A stretch of DNA of 26,717 bases. Origin: Clostridia bacterium. Its GTDB lineage: Bacteria > Bacillota_A > Clostridia > Oscillospirales > CAG-272. The position numbers were made by a program, and so were the translations under genes. The notes under the pieces were generated by a model that was not told where the DNA came from, ran no database searches, and saw only the letters and a list, made by a program, of their open reading frames with translations. Position 1 is the stretch's first letter. Each line of letters opens with the position of its first letter. Location of the stretch: the NCBI GenBank assembly GCA_017466455.1, contig JAFTUD010000039.1:1-26717 (forward strand). The letters are read 5' to 3'. This document shows, one piece after another, positions 12,996 to 21,462 of the stretch.

Positions 12996-15332
12996 TTATT
13001 TTACGGTAACGCTTACTGTGTGCTTGCCATTGCCGAAGGAAGGAACGATGTTGCCATCGAGCTTCTTGCCGTCAACGGTGATTTCAAGGGTATAATCCTT
13101 TGCCTTGCCGTCGGGGTTGGAAACGCTGATTTCGTATTCAGCACCGCGGAAGGAGCGCTTCATTTTCGCGCCATCAAATGGAAGATGTGGCTCAATAACG
13201 AGTCCCTCATATGTTGCCCTTACACCAACGAGGTAGTTTTCCATTGTGTTGGTATACCAAGCAACCGAGCCTGTAATCCAGCTATACTCCATTTGGAATG
13301 CGCTATTCTTATGCTCAGGTCCAAAGTAGCAGTTGGAGAACATATATGGCAGGCACTTATTCTTGATTTCGGTGTTATCGCCAACGATGTAGCCGGGGGC
13401 AATCTTCTTAAACAGCTCGTATGCAAGGTCTGCCTTTCCGTATTTGAGAAGTCCCAAAATCATCCAGATGTTTGTGTGTGAGTAGATTGTTCCGTTTTCG
13501 CAAATGCCCGGCTCCATTGAGGAGATACGGCCGATTGTCGCATCAAACTCCTTATATGATGGGGTAAGAAGGAGATAGCCAACGGGGGTGAGCATTCTCT
13601 CATCCATCGCCTTGATGATGGTATTTGCCCTTTCCTCGCTTGCGACGCCCGAGATAAGTGACCAGCACTGTGGCTCCATAAACATCTTAGCATACTTATT
13701 CTCAACGCTTCCGAGAGGTGAGCCGTTGTCGGTGTAGCATCTTCTATACCACTCGCCGTCCCATGCATTGTCGTTTATTGCCTTCATAATTGCCTCACGG
13801 CGGGCAAGATAGTTCTTTTCCTTTTCGGGCATCTTCATAAAGCGCGCAAGCTCTGCCATTTCGTAAAGTGCCTGTGCGTATGCGATTGAGAGCCATACGC
13901 TCTCGCCCTTACCCTCCTTACCAACGCCTGTGAGTGAGTCGTTCCAGTCGCCGAACTTAATAAGGAGAAGGTCGTGCTGACCCTTATTTGCTTCAAGGAA
14001 GTCAAGGGCTCTGTCCATATGTCCAAGGACAGTTGCCTCTCCCTCATCTCTGAAGGGGTAAACCTCGCTAAGGAAGTCTATATCGCAGGTCTCGCGAAGG
14101 TATGCGGTAAGTGTAAATTCAAGCCAGAGGGCGGAGTCGGAGTATGCCTTTGTATCAACAGGGTTCCAGCCACGCACTGCCATACCGCTTGAATATTGAT
14201 TTTGGATTGCTTCCTTTAAAATTTCCTTTGTTCTGTCGGTCTTGAAGGATACAACGCCAAAGCCGTGCTGAACGATGTCACGGTAGCCGTTATAGCCCCA
14301 ACGGCACCATGTCGCACCGAAGTGGGTAGCGTGCTTGCCCCAGTAGTTGATAAGGCGGTCAAAATGCTCATCACTTGTGCTGATGTGGTTTTGGTTATAC
14401 ATTGCCTTATAGTGAGCCTTCATAGCCTCAAAGTATTCATCCTGATGGCTAAGGTATTTTTCGCTAAGGGCAATAGAGTCGCTTTCCTCGCTACCTACGC
14501 CGAGCATGAGGGAGATATCCTCGCTCTTTCCTGCTTCAAGCTCAATATTGAATTGAAGCGTGCAAATTGTTGCGTTTGCCGAGCCGATGGAGTTCTTACA
14601 AGCGCCCTCACGAACTACCTCGGGTGCGCCGATTGTTCCGTATTCGCCAACGAATACATTCTGGCATCCGTCGCTACCTACAATTTCCTTGTCCGCTGTC
14701 ATAAAGGCGGTAAGGTAGTTATGTGGCTTGATGAATGGGTGCTTTGTCATATAGAAGGTGTTTCTTTCCTTGTCAAAGCGTGTTGCACGGTACATTGTGT
14801 CGCCGTAGCTGTCAAAGCCCCACTTGAAGCGGAACTGAATTTGGCTGTATGTAAAGATTGAATATGACTTTTTCTTGCCTGTTTCGTTCTTGAAGGAGAG
14901 CTTCCATATCTCGGTCGCATCCTTTCCTACGGGAACGAAAATTCTCATTTTTGAAACGAGGTCGTTTGTCTTGTTTGTAATTTCGGTGTAGCCCATGCCC
15001 TGTACGCACTTGTAGTCCTGATAGGGGTGGCAAACAGGCTCCCAGTTGAGTGTCCAAAATTCTCCGTTTTCGTTGTCACGAATGAAGATAAGACGGTTGT
15101 AAAGGTGGTCCTTTCCGAATACATCGTAGTCGCAAATTCTTCCAACGCCTGTGTAAAGCTGAATGCCTTCCTTACCGTCAATTTGGTAGTCGAAGCATCC
15201 TATTCCCGTTTGATGCACATTTGCATAGCAGGAGTCGTTGAATAAGAAGTTGTCAAAGGGTCTTGGGGTCTTGGGAGAGGTGATTATAAATTCATCTCCG
15301 CTTTCGTTGAAATAGCCATATTTGTATTCCAT
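12996..15332 (-). CDS. Glycoside phosphorylase, family GH94 (cellobiose-phosphorylase-like)
   Basis: This 778-residue protein lacks a signal peptide. GH94 enzymes split beta-glucosidic or beta-GlcNAc disaccharides with phosphate, giving a sugar 1-phosphate and a free sugar and saving ATP. The N-terminal beta-sandwich (GYFNESGDEFIITSPKTPRP, about 5-24) leads to an (alpha/alpha)6 barrel. The barrel has HFGATWCRWGYNGYRDIVQH, GWNPVD, KFGDWNDSL (the catalytic Asp of DWND), KGESVW and NGTIYSHTNIW. A beta C-terminal domain closes the protein. The length is normal. Substrate (cellobiose, cellobionate, laminaribiose, chitobiose) cannot be read from motifs. The ATG at 15332, preceded by AAAGGA, is chosen; extending to 15587 would translate repeat DNA. 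It lies downstream of the ABC operon after a repeat block and may be cotranscribed. Confidence 0.93.
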   Translation of the reverse strand: MEYKYGYFNESGDEFIITSPKTPRPFDNFLFNDSCYANVHQTGIGCFDYQIDGKEGIQLYTGVGRICDYDVFGKDHLYNRLIFIRDNENGEFWTLNWEPVCHPYQDYKCVQGMGYTEITNKTNDLVSKMRIFVPVGKDATEIWKLSFKNETGKKKSYSIFTYSQIQFRFKWGFDSYGDTMYRATRFDKERNTFYMTKHPFIKPHNYLTAFMTADKEIVGSDGCQNVFVGEYGTIGAPEVVREGACKNSIGSANATICTLQFNIELEAGKSEDISLMLGVGSEESDSIALSEKYLSHQDEYFEAMKAHYKAMYNQNHISTSDEHFDRLINYWGKHATHFGATWCRWGYNGYRDIVQHGFGVVSFKTDRTKEILKEAIQNQYSSGMAVRGWNPVDTKAYSDSALWLEFTLTAYLRETCDIDFLSEVYPFRDEGEATVLGHMDRALDFLEANKGQHDLLLIKFGDWNDSLTGVGKEGKGESVWLSIAYAQALYEMAELARFMKMPEKEKNYLARREAIMKAINDNAWDGEWYRRCYTDNGSPLGSVENKYAKMFMEPQCWSLISGVASEERANTIIKAMDERMLTPVGYLLLTPSYKEFDATIGRISSMEPGICENGTIYSHTNIWMILGLLKYGKADLAYELFKKIAPGYIVGDNTEIKNKCLPYMFSNCYFGPEHKNSAFQMEYSWITGSVAWYTNTMENYLVGVRATYEGLVIEPHLPFDGAKMKRSFRGAEYEISVSNPDGKAKDYTLEITVDGKKLDGNIVPSFGNGKHTVSVTVK

Positions 15333-15364
15333 AGCTGTATCCTTTCGTTTAGATATATTTATCC

Positions 15365-15390
15365 GCTTTTTCTTTAAGAGAAGAAAAAGC
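15365..15390 (-). other. Leader hairpin upstream of the GH94 gene, related to the rnr leader hairpin
   Basis: On the minus strand, GCTTTTTCTT (15390-15381) pairs perfectly with AAGAAAAAGC (15374-15365) around CTCTTA. The preceding TTAGTTTCTTTTTGC also matches the sequence before the rnr hairpin (TTGGTTTCTTTTTGC, about 3831-3845). The outer base pairs differ between the two loci but both stems are perfect. Confidence 0.65.
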
Positions 15391-15613
15391 TTGCAAAAAG
15401 AAACTAAAATAAAATTACATTCCGCCCGAGTGCCTCGGGGCGGGGAAGCCCCCGCGGGCGAATCACATCGGCTTTGCCGATATATCGAGTTGCGCAAGCA
15501 ACATATCGTGCGACGGAACGGAGCATATCGTGTCCGTAGGACATATCGAGCTTGCGATAGCACCATTCCGAACTCCGAATTCCGCACTCCGAATTCGAGA
15601 GCCTCGGCTCTCG
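15391..15613 (-). repeat. Composite hairpin/iteron repeat block between the DUF4340 gene and the GH94 gene
   Basis: Reading on the minus strand from 15613: a hairpin CGAGAGCC/GGCTCTCG, then TCGGAGTGCGGAATTCGGAGT iterons, GGAATGGTGCTATCGCAA, and a hairpin array. The array has GTCC-TAC-GGAC, a CTCCGTTCCGTCGCA spacer, GTTGC-TTGC-GCAAC and TCGGC-AAA-GCCGA, separated by CGATATG or close variants. CCCGCGGG and CCCGAG-GCA-CTCGGG follow. The 42 bp at 15502-15543 are identical (reverse complement) to 21211-21252. No gene is present; reading frames across it are repeat-derived. Confidence 0.85.
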
Positions 15614-15614
15614 T

Positions 15615-17297
15615 TTAGTGTTTTTCTACTTGTTCACCGCTGATTAGCTGATCAAGGGCGGTGGCAAGAATATTTACATGCTGAAGGGTGGTATCAAAAA
15701 CTACCGTAGGCTCGGTAATAACATCATCAAAGAACTCACACATTACATTAGCGGAGTCAAGCTTATAGTAATCATAGCCCATTTTTGTACCGTCGTTCAT
15801 TGTTATACGAATACTGAGAATGAGGCTTTGCTCTGTCTTTGCGCTCGCCCTTTCCTCATCGGTCATTGTGTTAAAGCGGTTTGGCATCGGGTAATTTACC
15901 AAAATCGCATAGAAGTTATTAAACTGGTTCTTCCTCTCCGAATCGGTTGCGCTCAGGTCATCGGTGAAGGTATATCTTCCGCTTTCACTTGTGACTGTAA
16001 GCACATCTCGCTTTGACGAATCGGTTGGGTGGGGAGCATAATTCAGAATGAACTTATCGCTAAAGCCTGAAAGGGCGTTTGTATTTGACATAATTGTAAT
16101 GTCGGCAACACCGCTTTCGCCTGCCTGCTCATTTGCTTGAATATACTTTGTAAAGCCTGCGTCAACGGAGTTTGTCGCTACCCATTTTATTGCATTTTCG
16201 CTTTCCAAGAAGTCATAGGTTGTTGCATTAAGTCTTGCGATAAGCGATACATCCTTAGAGGATTTTGCGGGGATAAGGATATAATAGAAGCTTCCCTCCT
16301 CGCTTTCGGTCCTTTTACTGATGGTGTATCTGTATTCGGTAAGGTCAAAGGTACGAAGGCTCACTACCCTTGTGACATCGTCCTTGCCGAGTCCGTATTT
16401 TGCGCAGGTTTCCTCGCTCGGGTCAATTTCAACGATTTTTTGCGCGGTGAAATTAACGAGAAGGTTGTTTAGCGCATTTGAAATATAGGTTGTGTTTGCG
16501 GTTACATTTTTTGCATTTGTTGGGAATTGAACGCTGTATTTAACGGATATTTCCTCACCCTCGGTATCTCTTGTTGCATTTATACCGATAAATGGCGATG
16601 ACTCATTTGAATTTCCTATCATCAGTCGTTGGATTTCAAAAACGACCTGTGCCTCGGAATAAACCGCGCATATAAGGGGATCAACGAAGTCCTCTCTTGC
16701 TATCATAAGCGCGCTTTCAAGCCCGCTTCCTATCTCGTAAATAACATTTCTGCCCTTTACGGTAGCAAAGTATGAGCCCGATGAGGAAAGAGTCCTGTCG
16801 CCGATATACACGGTATGCTCCTTTTCCACACCGTTTTCCTTGAACTTGACGGTGTAGCTTGCCTGACAGGTATCCTCTGTAACGCCGTAGAGCGCCATTT
16901 GCTCGGGGGTGCAGTCCCTTAGCGGTTCATTTGTCTTGCACTGCGTATTAAGAGTATAAACTCTTAGATTTGAGAGTGCGTTTTGGCTTAGCTTTAGCCT
17001 TGGATAATTTGTAAGGGCAAGCTGCTTTGTGCCTGTATCCTCACTTATCTTATTGCTAAATGAAAATGTGCCGTGGGAGTTTGTTATGCTTATTGAAATT
17101 AAGTCGCTTGTATCAATTTCGGGATACATCATAAGGTATCCGTAATAATTTCCCTCGCCCTCACCTGTTTCAAGCGTAGGTCTTTCGGGATCGTCCTCAT
17201 CCATAAGGGGTGCAATAACGAAGAAGTAAAGCAATACTACCGCAAGTAACACCGCGCACAGCACGATTAGTGTTATTTTCTTGTTCTTCATCTTCAT
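15615..17297 (-). CDS. DUF4340-like membrane-anchored protein of a GldG-type ABC system
   Basis: The protein has 560 residues: an N-terminal transmembrane helix (about 6-28, ITLIVLCAVLLAVVLLYFFV) and then a large extracytoplasmic beta-rich region with no recognised catalytic motif. Its build (helix, then TNYPRLKLSQNALSNLRVYTL and EKEHTVYIGDRTLSSSGSYF) and its place after a GldG-like gene match the DUF4340 proteins found with uncharacterised ABC-2 transporters. Its start overlaps the upstream stop as TAATG, implying translational coupling. An alternative start at 17336 would overlap the neighbour by 42 bp. It probably works with the three preceding gene products at the outer face of the membrane; the substrate is unknown. 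After its stop comes a hairpin but no T run, so readthrough toward the GH94 gene is possible. Confidence 0.8.
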   Translation of the reverse strand: MKMKNKKITLIVLCAVLLAVVLLYFFVIAPLMDEDDPERPTLETGEGEGNYYGYLMMYPEIDTSDLISISITNSHGTFSFSNKISEDTGTKQLALTNYPRLKLSQNALSNLRVYTLNTQCKTNEPLRDCTPEQMALYGVTEDTCQASYTVKFKENGVEKEHTVYIGDRTLSSSGSYFATVKGRNVIYEIGSGLESALMIAREDFVDPLICAVYSEAQVVFEIQRLMIGNSNESSPFIGINATRDTEGEEISVKYSVQFPTNAKNVTANTTYISNALNNLLVNFTAQKIVEIDPSEETCAKYGLGKDDVTRVVSLRTFDLTEYRYTISKRTESEEGSFYYILIPAKSSKDVSLIARLNATTYDFLESENAIKWVATNSVDAGFTKYIQANEQAGESGVADITIMSNTNALSGFSDKFILNYAPHPTDSSKRDVLTVTSESGRYTFTDDLSATDSERKNQFNNFYAILVNYPMPNRFNTMTDEERASAKTEQSLILSIRITMNDGTKMGYDYYKLDSANVMCEFFDDVITEPTVVFDTTLQHVNILATALDQLISGEQVEKH

Positions 17298-18883
17298 TAT
17301 CTGTGCTTTCTCCTTACCATTATTACAACTCCGCAAAGGACAACAAGTGCGGGAACAATCGTTGCAAGAAGGATTGTTGCGCTTTGTGCCTGACGGTCAG
17401 TAATATCAAGCTCATATGTCATAAAGGTCTTGTATTCAAGATTTACGGGTGTTTGAACGCTTGATGTTGACTGAATAAGTGATAAAATCATATTTTTGTT
17501 TGGCGCAGAGGTTGAGCTAAGATATTCATTTGATGCAAAATCGCTTGACGGGCACACTAAGAGATAGGAGAAGGAGCTGTACTGTCCCTCATAGCTCCAC
17601 TGCTCTCTTGAGCTTATTGCCATAAGGTTATATACGCCCTTTTGGTCGCCGTACACTGCGTTCCTCGTTGTTTCAAGAAGCGGGTAGGTGTATCTGATAA
17701 TGCTTCCTGTCTGGTAGCCCTCGGTGGTCATAAACTTTTCATCTATTTTAAGGGTTGCACAGTTCATAAGCCTTGCCCTTGCCGACGCAAATGAATTGAG
17801 TGAGCCGAAATACTGCTTTGTCGCAAAGCTGTTGTCGGTTGTGCATACATTTGCAAGAAGGGTGTATTTTGTGTTTGCAAATTGAGTTGAGGTGTCCTCA
17901 ACGGGTGTTGCGCTCGGTGTAACCTTAATGCCGTATACTGCCTCGAGGGTGGTATATAGGTTTGGAAGGTCAACGCTGTGCGGGGTAAAGCAAAATACAG
18001 TGCCTTCCTTTTCAAGGTAGGTATTTAGCTTGTAAATTTCGCCGTCATCAAAATCGCTTTGCGGTTGATTGATTACGATAATTCTCGCATCGGCAGGAAT
18101 TTCCGAGGTAACGAGGTCAAGGGGCTTTACTACAAAGCCACTGTCGCAAAATACACGCATAAGCTCAAGAGCCTTTTCGTTGATTTTACCTGCGAGAAAT
18201 GCCTCGTTTATTGTTTCATAGCTGATTGTAACATCATCGTTAAAGGAATACTCGGAGTGACCTATTGTGAAGTAAACAACGGGGACTGTGTCGTGGGACA
18301 TGGCAAGAAGGGCGGATAGGAACATAAGCTCGCCGTTATAGCCATAGAGGTCGCCGTTTGTGTCACCTACGAAGAAATAGTTTACGGGGTAAACTCTGAA
18401 GTCGCCCTCAACATATTTTCCGTTTACATCCTTTCTGAGAATGAGAATTTTATCATCTCCTGCCTTGCCAAGCACTCCTGCCTCCTTATAGAACAGGTAA
18501 TCCTTGTCAACATCGTGGTAGGAAACGGTAACATTATCGCAAGCCTTTAAAATTTGCTCGGCGGTTGAGTGAACATAGCCGATAGCGCCTGCGGTCTTTG
18601 TGTTTGCATAATTCTTATCTATCTCGTCCTTGTCGCAGGGGAACACGATTTCAAGCTCTACATTGTCATTTATTGTGTCAAGCAGGTCCTTGGCATCGTC
18701 CGAGAGAGAAAACATTTGCTCATCAGTCATATCAATGTACCAGCCGAGCTTGCTTGATAGCACGGTTGTTATTGCGTTAAGCATTATTACAAGGGCGATA
18801 ACGACTGCGATAAATGCTGTGCTAAGGGTTGAGTATTTAATCTTCTTTGAGTCGGCGAGCGACTTTAAAAATCCTGTCTTCAT
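17297..18883 (-). CDS. GldG-like auxiliary component of an ABC-2 transporter
   Basis: The 528-residue protein starts with a cytoplasmic segment and a transmembrane helix (about 20-44). An extracytoplasmic domain follows, with the motif typical of the ABC_transp_aux/GldG group: SSKLGWYIDMTDEQMFSLSD, near the expected FDLTxxxxYSLS position. A C-terminal helix (about 500-522) ends in Arg/Lys. In Bacteroidetes GldG works with GldA and GldF for gliding motility. In Firmicutes the same architecture is found without gliding genes and has no settled function, so only the type of complex is assigned here. GGAGG precedes the ATG, 11 bp after the permease stop. Confidence 0.82.
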   Translation of the reverse strand: MKTGFLKSLADSKKIKYSTLSTAFIAVVIALVIMLNAITTVLSSKLGWYIDMTDEQMFSLSDDAKDLLDTINDNVELEIVFPCDKDEIDKNYANTKTAGAIGYVHSTAEQILKACDNVTVSYHDVDKDYLFYKEAGVLGKAGDDKILILRKDVNGKYVEGDFRVYPVNYFFVGDTNGDLYGYNGELMFLSALLAMSHDTVPVVYFTIGHSEYSFNDDVTISYETINEAFLAGKINEKALELMRVFCDSGFVVKPLDLVTSEIPADARIIVINQPQSDFDDGEIYKLNTYLEKEGTVFCFTPHSVDLPNLYTTLEAVYGIKVTPSATPVEDTSTQFANTKYTLLANVCTTDNSFATKQYFGSLNSFASARARLMNCATLKIDEKFMTTEGYQTGSIIRYTYPLLETTRNAVYGDQKGVYNLMAISSREQWSYEGQYSSFSYLLVCPSSDFASNEYLSSTSAPNKNMILSLIQSTSSVQTPVNLEYKTFMTYELDITDRQAQSATILLATIVPALVVLCGVVIMVRRKHR

Positions 18884-18894
18884 CGCTTACCTCC

Positions 18895-19629
18895 TTAGCG
18901 GTATTTACGCGCTTCAAACACGCGCACCGCAAGAAATACGAACACACCACTTATTGAAATGTAATAAATGAGCGCTCCTATATCAAAAATTCCGTATGTA
19001 AAGTTTATAAATCTGCTGTAAACGGAGAGCCAGCTGATAACTGTCCTTATCGCATAGGACTCAATAAAGCTATTGAAAAGTCCGACAAGCAAGAGTCCTA
19101 AAAGGATTGCTATTGTTATAACGACTGCGGCAAACTGATTTTCAGTAAGTGAGGACACGAAAATTCCTATTGCTATAAAGCTCATTCCGACAAGAACAAG
19201 CGCAATCATATTTCCTACGATAAGAGCCACATTCGGCGGTAGGCTTGTTGCGGCGCTTGAGGTTGTATCGGCGTATGCAAAAAGCGGAATAAAGTTTACG
19301 CACGAGATAAGAAGGGCGATTAAGAACATGCAGAAGCATGAAAGAAATTTGCCCATTACCATTTGCGTGGTTGTGATTGGCGCGGTGATAAGAAGCTGCT
19401 CGGTCTTTGTCCTTCTCTCCTCGCTAAAGGTCTTCATTGTAAGGATAGGAAGGATAATAAGAAGAACGAAAAGCATAATTGTGAAGTATGCCCCTGTGTC
19501 GCTTGACGAGAGCATAAGAGTGCTTGCGCCGAAGGCGATTGCCGACAAAATGAGGGCAACTGCCAAGAAAACATATCCTGTGGAGGTTGTGAAATAAGAG
19601 CGCATTTCACGCTTGAATATTGCTATCAT
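18895..19629 (-). CDS. ABC-2 type transporter permease (GldF/NosY-like)
   Basis: This is a 244-residue membrane protein with an amphipathic start (MIAIFKREMRSYFTTSTGY) and six predicted helices, including LFVLLIILPILTMKTFSEERRTKTEQLLITAPI, where the family's conserved EERRxxTxELLxxxP stretch follows the second helix. It forms the membrane channel of the transporter whose ATPase is encoded just upstream. The ATPase stop and this start share ATGA, so the two products are made in a coupled way. Confidence 0.9.
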   Translation of the reverse strand: MIAIFKREMRSYFTTSTGYVFLAVALILSAIAFGASTLMLSSSDTGAYFTIMLFVLLIILPILTMKTFSEERRTKTEQLLITAPITTTQMVMGKFLSCFCMFLIALLISCVNFIPLFAYADTTSSAATSLPPNVALIVGNMIALVLVGMSFIAIGIFVSSLTENQFAAVVITIAILLGLLLVGLFNSFIESYAIRTVISWLSVYSRFINFTYGIFDIGALIYYISISGVFVFLAVRVFEARKYR

Positions 19630-20567
19630 TTGTTACCTCCTTTATTTACAAGACGAAGGAAGATTTCCTCAAGCTCCATACCGACTGCCTCCATGCCGAG
19701 CATTGGCCATTCCTTTTCGGCAAGGGTACGGAAAAGTGTCTTTCTGATGTCAATGTTTGGAGCGCTTTCAATATCGTAGGAGAAGGCATCTCCCTCGCGC
19801 TCACCGTGCAACTCGCAGGAAACGACTCCAACAAGGGAGCGAAGATGGCGCAAAACCTCTCTTTGAGGTCCTGCAATCTTGACACGGTATTTTGTGTTTT
19901 GATTTACTGCGTTATTGAAGCTTGCGGTCTTTTCATCGGCGATTATCTTACCGTTATTTATAACGATAATACGGTCGCAAACAGCCTGCACCTCCTGCAT
20001 TATATGGGTTGAGAGGATAACTGTGTGCTTTTTGCCGAGATTACGCACAAGGTTTCTTATGTCTATGACCTGCTGAGGGTCAAGTCCTACCGTTGGCTCA
20101 TCAAGAATGATGATTTTCGGATTGCCGATAAGCGCGCCCGCAATACCGACCCTTTGCTTATATCCCTTTGAGAGGTTGCGGATAAGACGGTTTTTTACAT
20201 CGGCAACCTTGACAAGGGCAAGCACCTCATCAAGATGCTTTTGCTTATTGAAGTCACAGCCCTTAAGGTCGTAGACAAACGAAAGATATTCCCAAACGGT
20301 CATATCAATATAAAGGGGCGGCTGCTCGGGTAAGAAGCCCACGCATTTTTTTGCCTCAAGTGTATCCTCAAGAATATCGTGTCCGTCGATTACGGCTGTG
20401 CCCGAGGTTGAGGACAGATAGCCTGTTATGATGTTCATAGTGGTTGACTTTCCTGCTCCGTTTGGACCGAGGAAGCCGACAATTTCGCCATCGTTAATCG
20501 TAAAGGATATATCATCAACCGCAAAATGGTTTCCATACCTCTTTACAAGATTTTTGATTTCTATCAT
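19626..20567 (-). CDS. ABC transporter ATP-binding protein
   Basis: This 313-residue ATPase powers the permease encoded next to it. It has Walker A GPNGAGKST (34-42), a Q-loop region LPEQPPLYIDMTVWEYL, the signature LSKGYKQRV, Walker B IIILDEPTVGLDP and the switch His in LSTHIMQEV. The C-terminal 90 residues are an accessory domain as in GldA/NosF-type ATPases. The ATG at 20567 matches the usual MIEIKNLVKRYG start. The upstream option at 20618 would add 17 basic residues with no family support. It is the first gene of a four-gene operon driven from 20670-20642. Confidence 0.93.
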   Translation of the reverse strand: MIEIKNLVKRYGNHFAVDDISFTINDGEIVGFLGPNGAGKSTTMNIITGYLSSTSGTAVIDGHDILEDTLEAKKCVGFLPEQPPLYIDMTVWEYLSFVYDLKGCDFNKQKHLDEVLALVKVADVKNRLIRNLSKGYKQRVGIAGALIGNPKIIILDEPTVGLDPQQVIDIRNLVRNLGKKHTVILSTHIMQEVQAVCDRIIVINNGKIIADEKTASFNNAVNQNTKYRVKIAGPQREVLRHLRSLVGVVSCELHGEREGDAFSYDIESAPNIDIRKTLFRTLAEKEWPMLGMEAVGMELEEIFLRLVNKGGNK

Positions 20568-20641
20568 TTTCTTGCCTTTCCTTTGCTTTAGCGTTTTCAT
20601 TTCAAGTAATACACGCACACGCGTATATTAGGTCAAGATTA

Positions 20642-20670
20642 AGTATAACATATATAACAAATAAAATCAA
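20642..20670 (-). promoter_or_regulatory. Promoter of the ABC/GldG/DUF4340 operon
   Basis: On the minus strand, TTGATT (20670-20665), a 17-bp spacer containing TG at the extended -10 position, and TATACT (20647-20642) lie 75 bp before the ATPase start. Confidence 0.7.
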
Positions 20671-20689
20671 TAAGAATATTTTGTAAAAT

Positions 20690-21009
20690 TGAAATTTTCA
20701 TCTAATTTTCACATAAGCTATGTGGGCATTTTCCTTTTTTGTGGGTGAGGGTGAGGCTTTTGTAGCCTAAGCAACGCTTGACGGAAGCGATACAAGATAG
20801 CCTTGGGCTGTGCATTTGCAAAATTACGGGCGGTTTTGCGTTGGATTTTTTGACATTTTATGCTTAGCTTGGGGCGAGGCGCTTTTGGCTTGAATTTTGC
20901 TTGATTTCGGGCAAAATGTGGCGATATGTATCTATAATTTGCGTTTTCGGGGGAGCTTTGTGGCGATTTTTAAAAAATCAAAATAGCCGACCCTGTGGCT
21001 GTAATTGAG
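20690..21009. other. Unassigned intergenic DNA rich in small inverted repeats
   Basis: No credible gene is seen. Several small hairpins occur in series: CACATA-AGC-TATGTG (20710-20724), GGCT-TTTGT-AGCC (about 20756), CGCTT-GACGG-AAGCG (about 20776), AGCC-TTG-GGCT (about 20801) and CAAAA...TTTTG (about 20820). It could be a degenerate extension of the neighbouring repeat block, a remnant, or an unrecognised RNA. Confidence 0.4.
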
Positions 21010-21337
21010 TTTGGAATGCGGAATTCGGAGTGCGGAACGGTGCTGTCGCAAGTGCGGAATGCGGAATTCGGAATGAGGAATGCGGAATGGTGCTATCGCA
21101 AGCTCGATTACGAGCGAAGCGAGTAACAAGGTTCTAACACGCAAAAATGCTATTTGATTTTTGCAAAGCGAAGCAATCCGTTTGACAAAACGGAGTGTTA
21201 GGTTCTTATATGTCCTACGGACACGATATGCTCCGTTCCGTCGCACGATATGTTTCGCTACGCTCAACTCGATATGGACTCTGCGAGTCCTCGATATGCA
21301 ACTTCGTTGCGTTGGATAGCCTACCGAGGCTCTCGGT
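21010..21337 (+). repeat. Composite repeat block with hairpin array upstream of the rhamnose locus
   Basis: GGAATGCGGAATTCGGAGT-like iterons (21010-21088) surround two copies of a GGTGCTRTCGCAAG module. Next comes a branched inverted-repeat structure (21134-21201). A CGATATG-linked hairpin array (21211-21310) follows: TGTCC-TAC-GGACA, a CTCCGTTCCGTCGCA spacer, GC-TAC-GC, GACTC-TGC-GAGTC and GCAAC-TTC-GTTGC. It closes with ACCGAG-GCT-CTCGGT (21323-21337). The order of modules is the same as in 15613-15440 on the minus strand. No gene is present. Confidence 0.85.
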
Positions 21338-21373
21338 TGCCCGTATTATATAATATAAAATTACTTGTTTATA

Positions 21374-21402
21374 TTGACATTTTAGTAAAATGGTGGTATA
21401 CT
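21374..21402 (+). promoter_or_regulatory. Promoter of the glycosyltransferase/rfb operon
   Basis: A consensus TTGACA (21374-21379), a 17-bp spacer and TATACT (21397-21402) lie downstream of the repeat array and 61 bp before the GTG start. Confidence 0.8.
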
Positions 21403-21462
21403 ATCGTTGAATGATTATGCGCTTGGCACTATTTAGGCAAGCAAGAAAGGGGGTAACGGCTC

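Noticed and set aside
12963..13481. 172-codon plus-strand frame at the end of the GH94 gene
   Set aside because: It is antisense to a well-supported gene, begins inside the bidirectional terminator and has no family resemblance.
15333..15587. In-frame N-terminal extension of the GH94 protein
   Set aside because: It would translate iterons, the hairpin array and the leader hairpin. The ATG at 15332 has AAAGGA upstream and begins at the conserved GH94 N-terminus.
20932..21267. 111-codon minus-strand frame across the repeat block before the rhamnose locus
   Set aside because: Its peptide repeats the iteron-derived words also produced by the other repeat blocks (FRIPHSEFRIPH-like). It is a by-product of the repeat.
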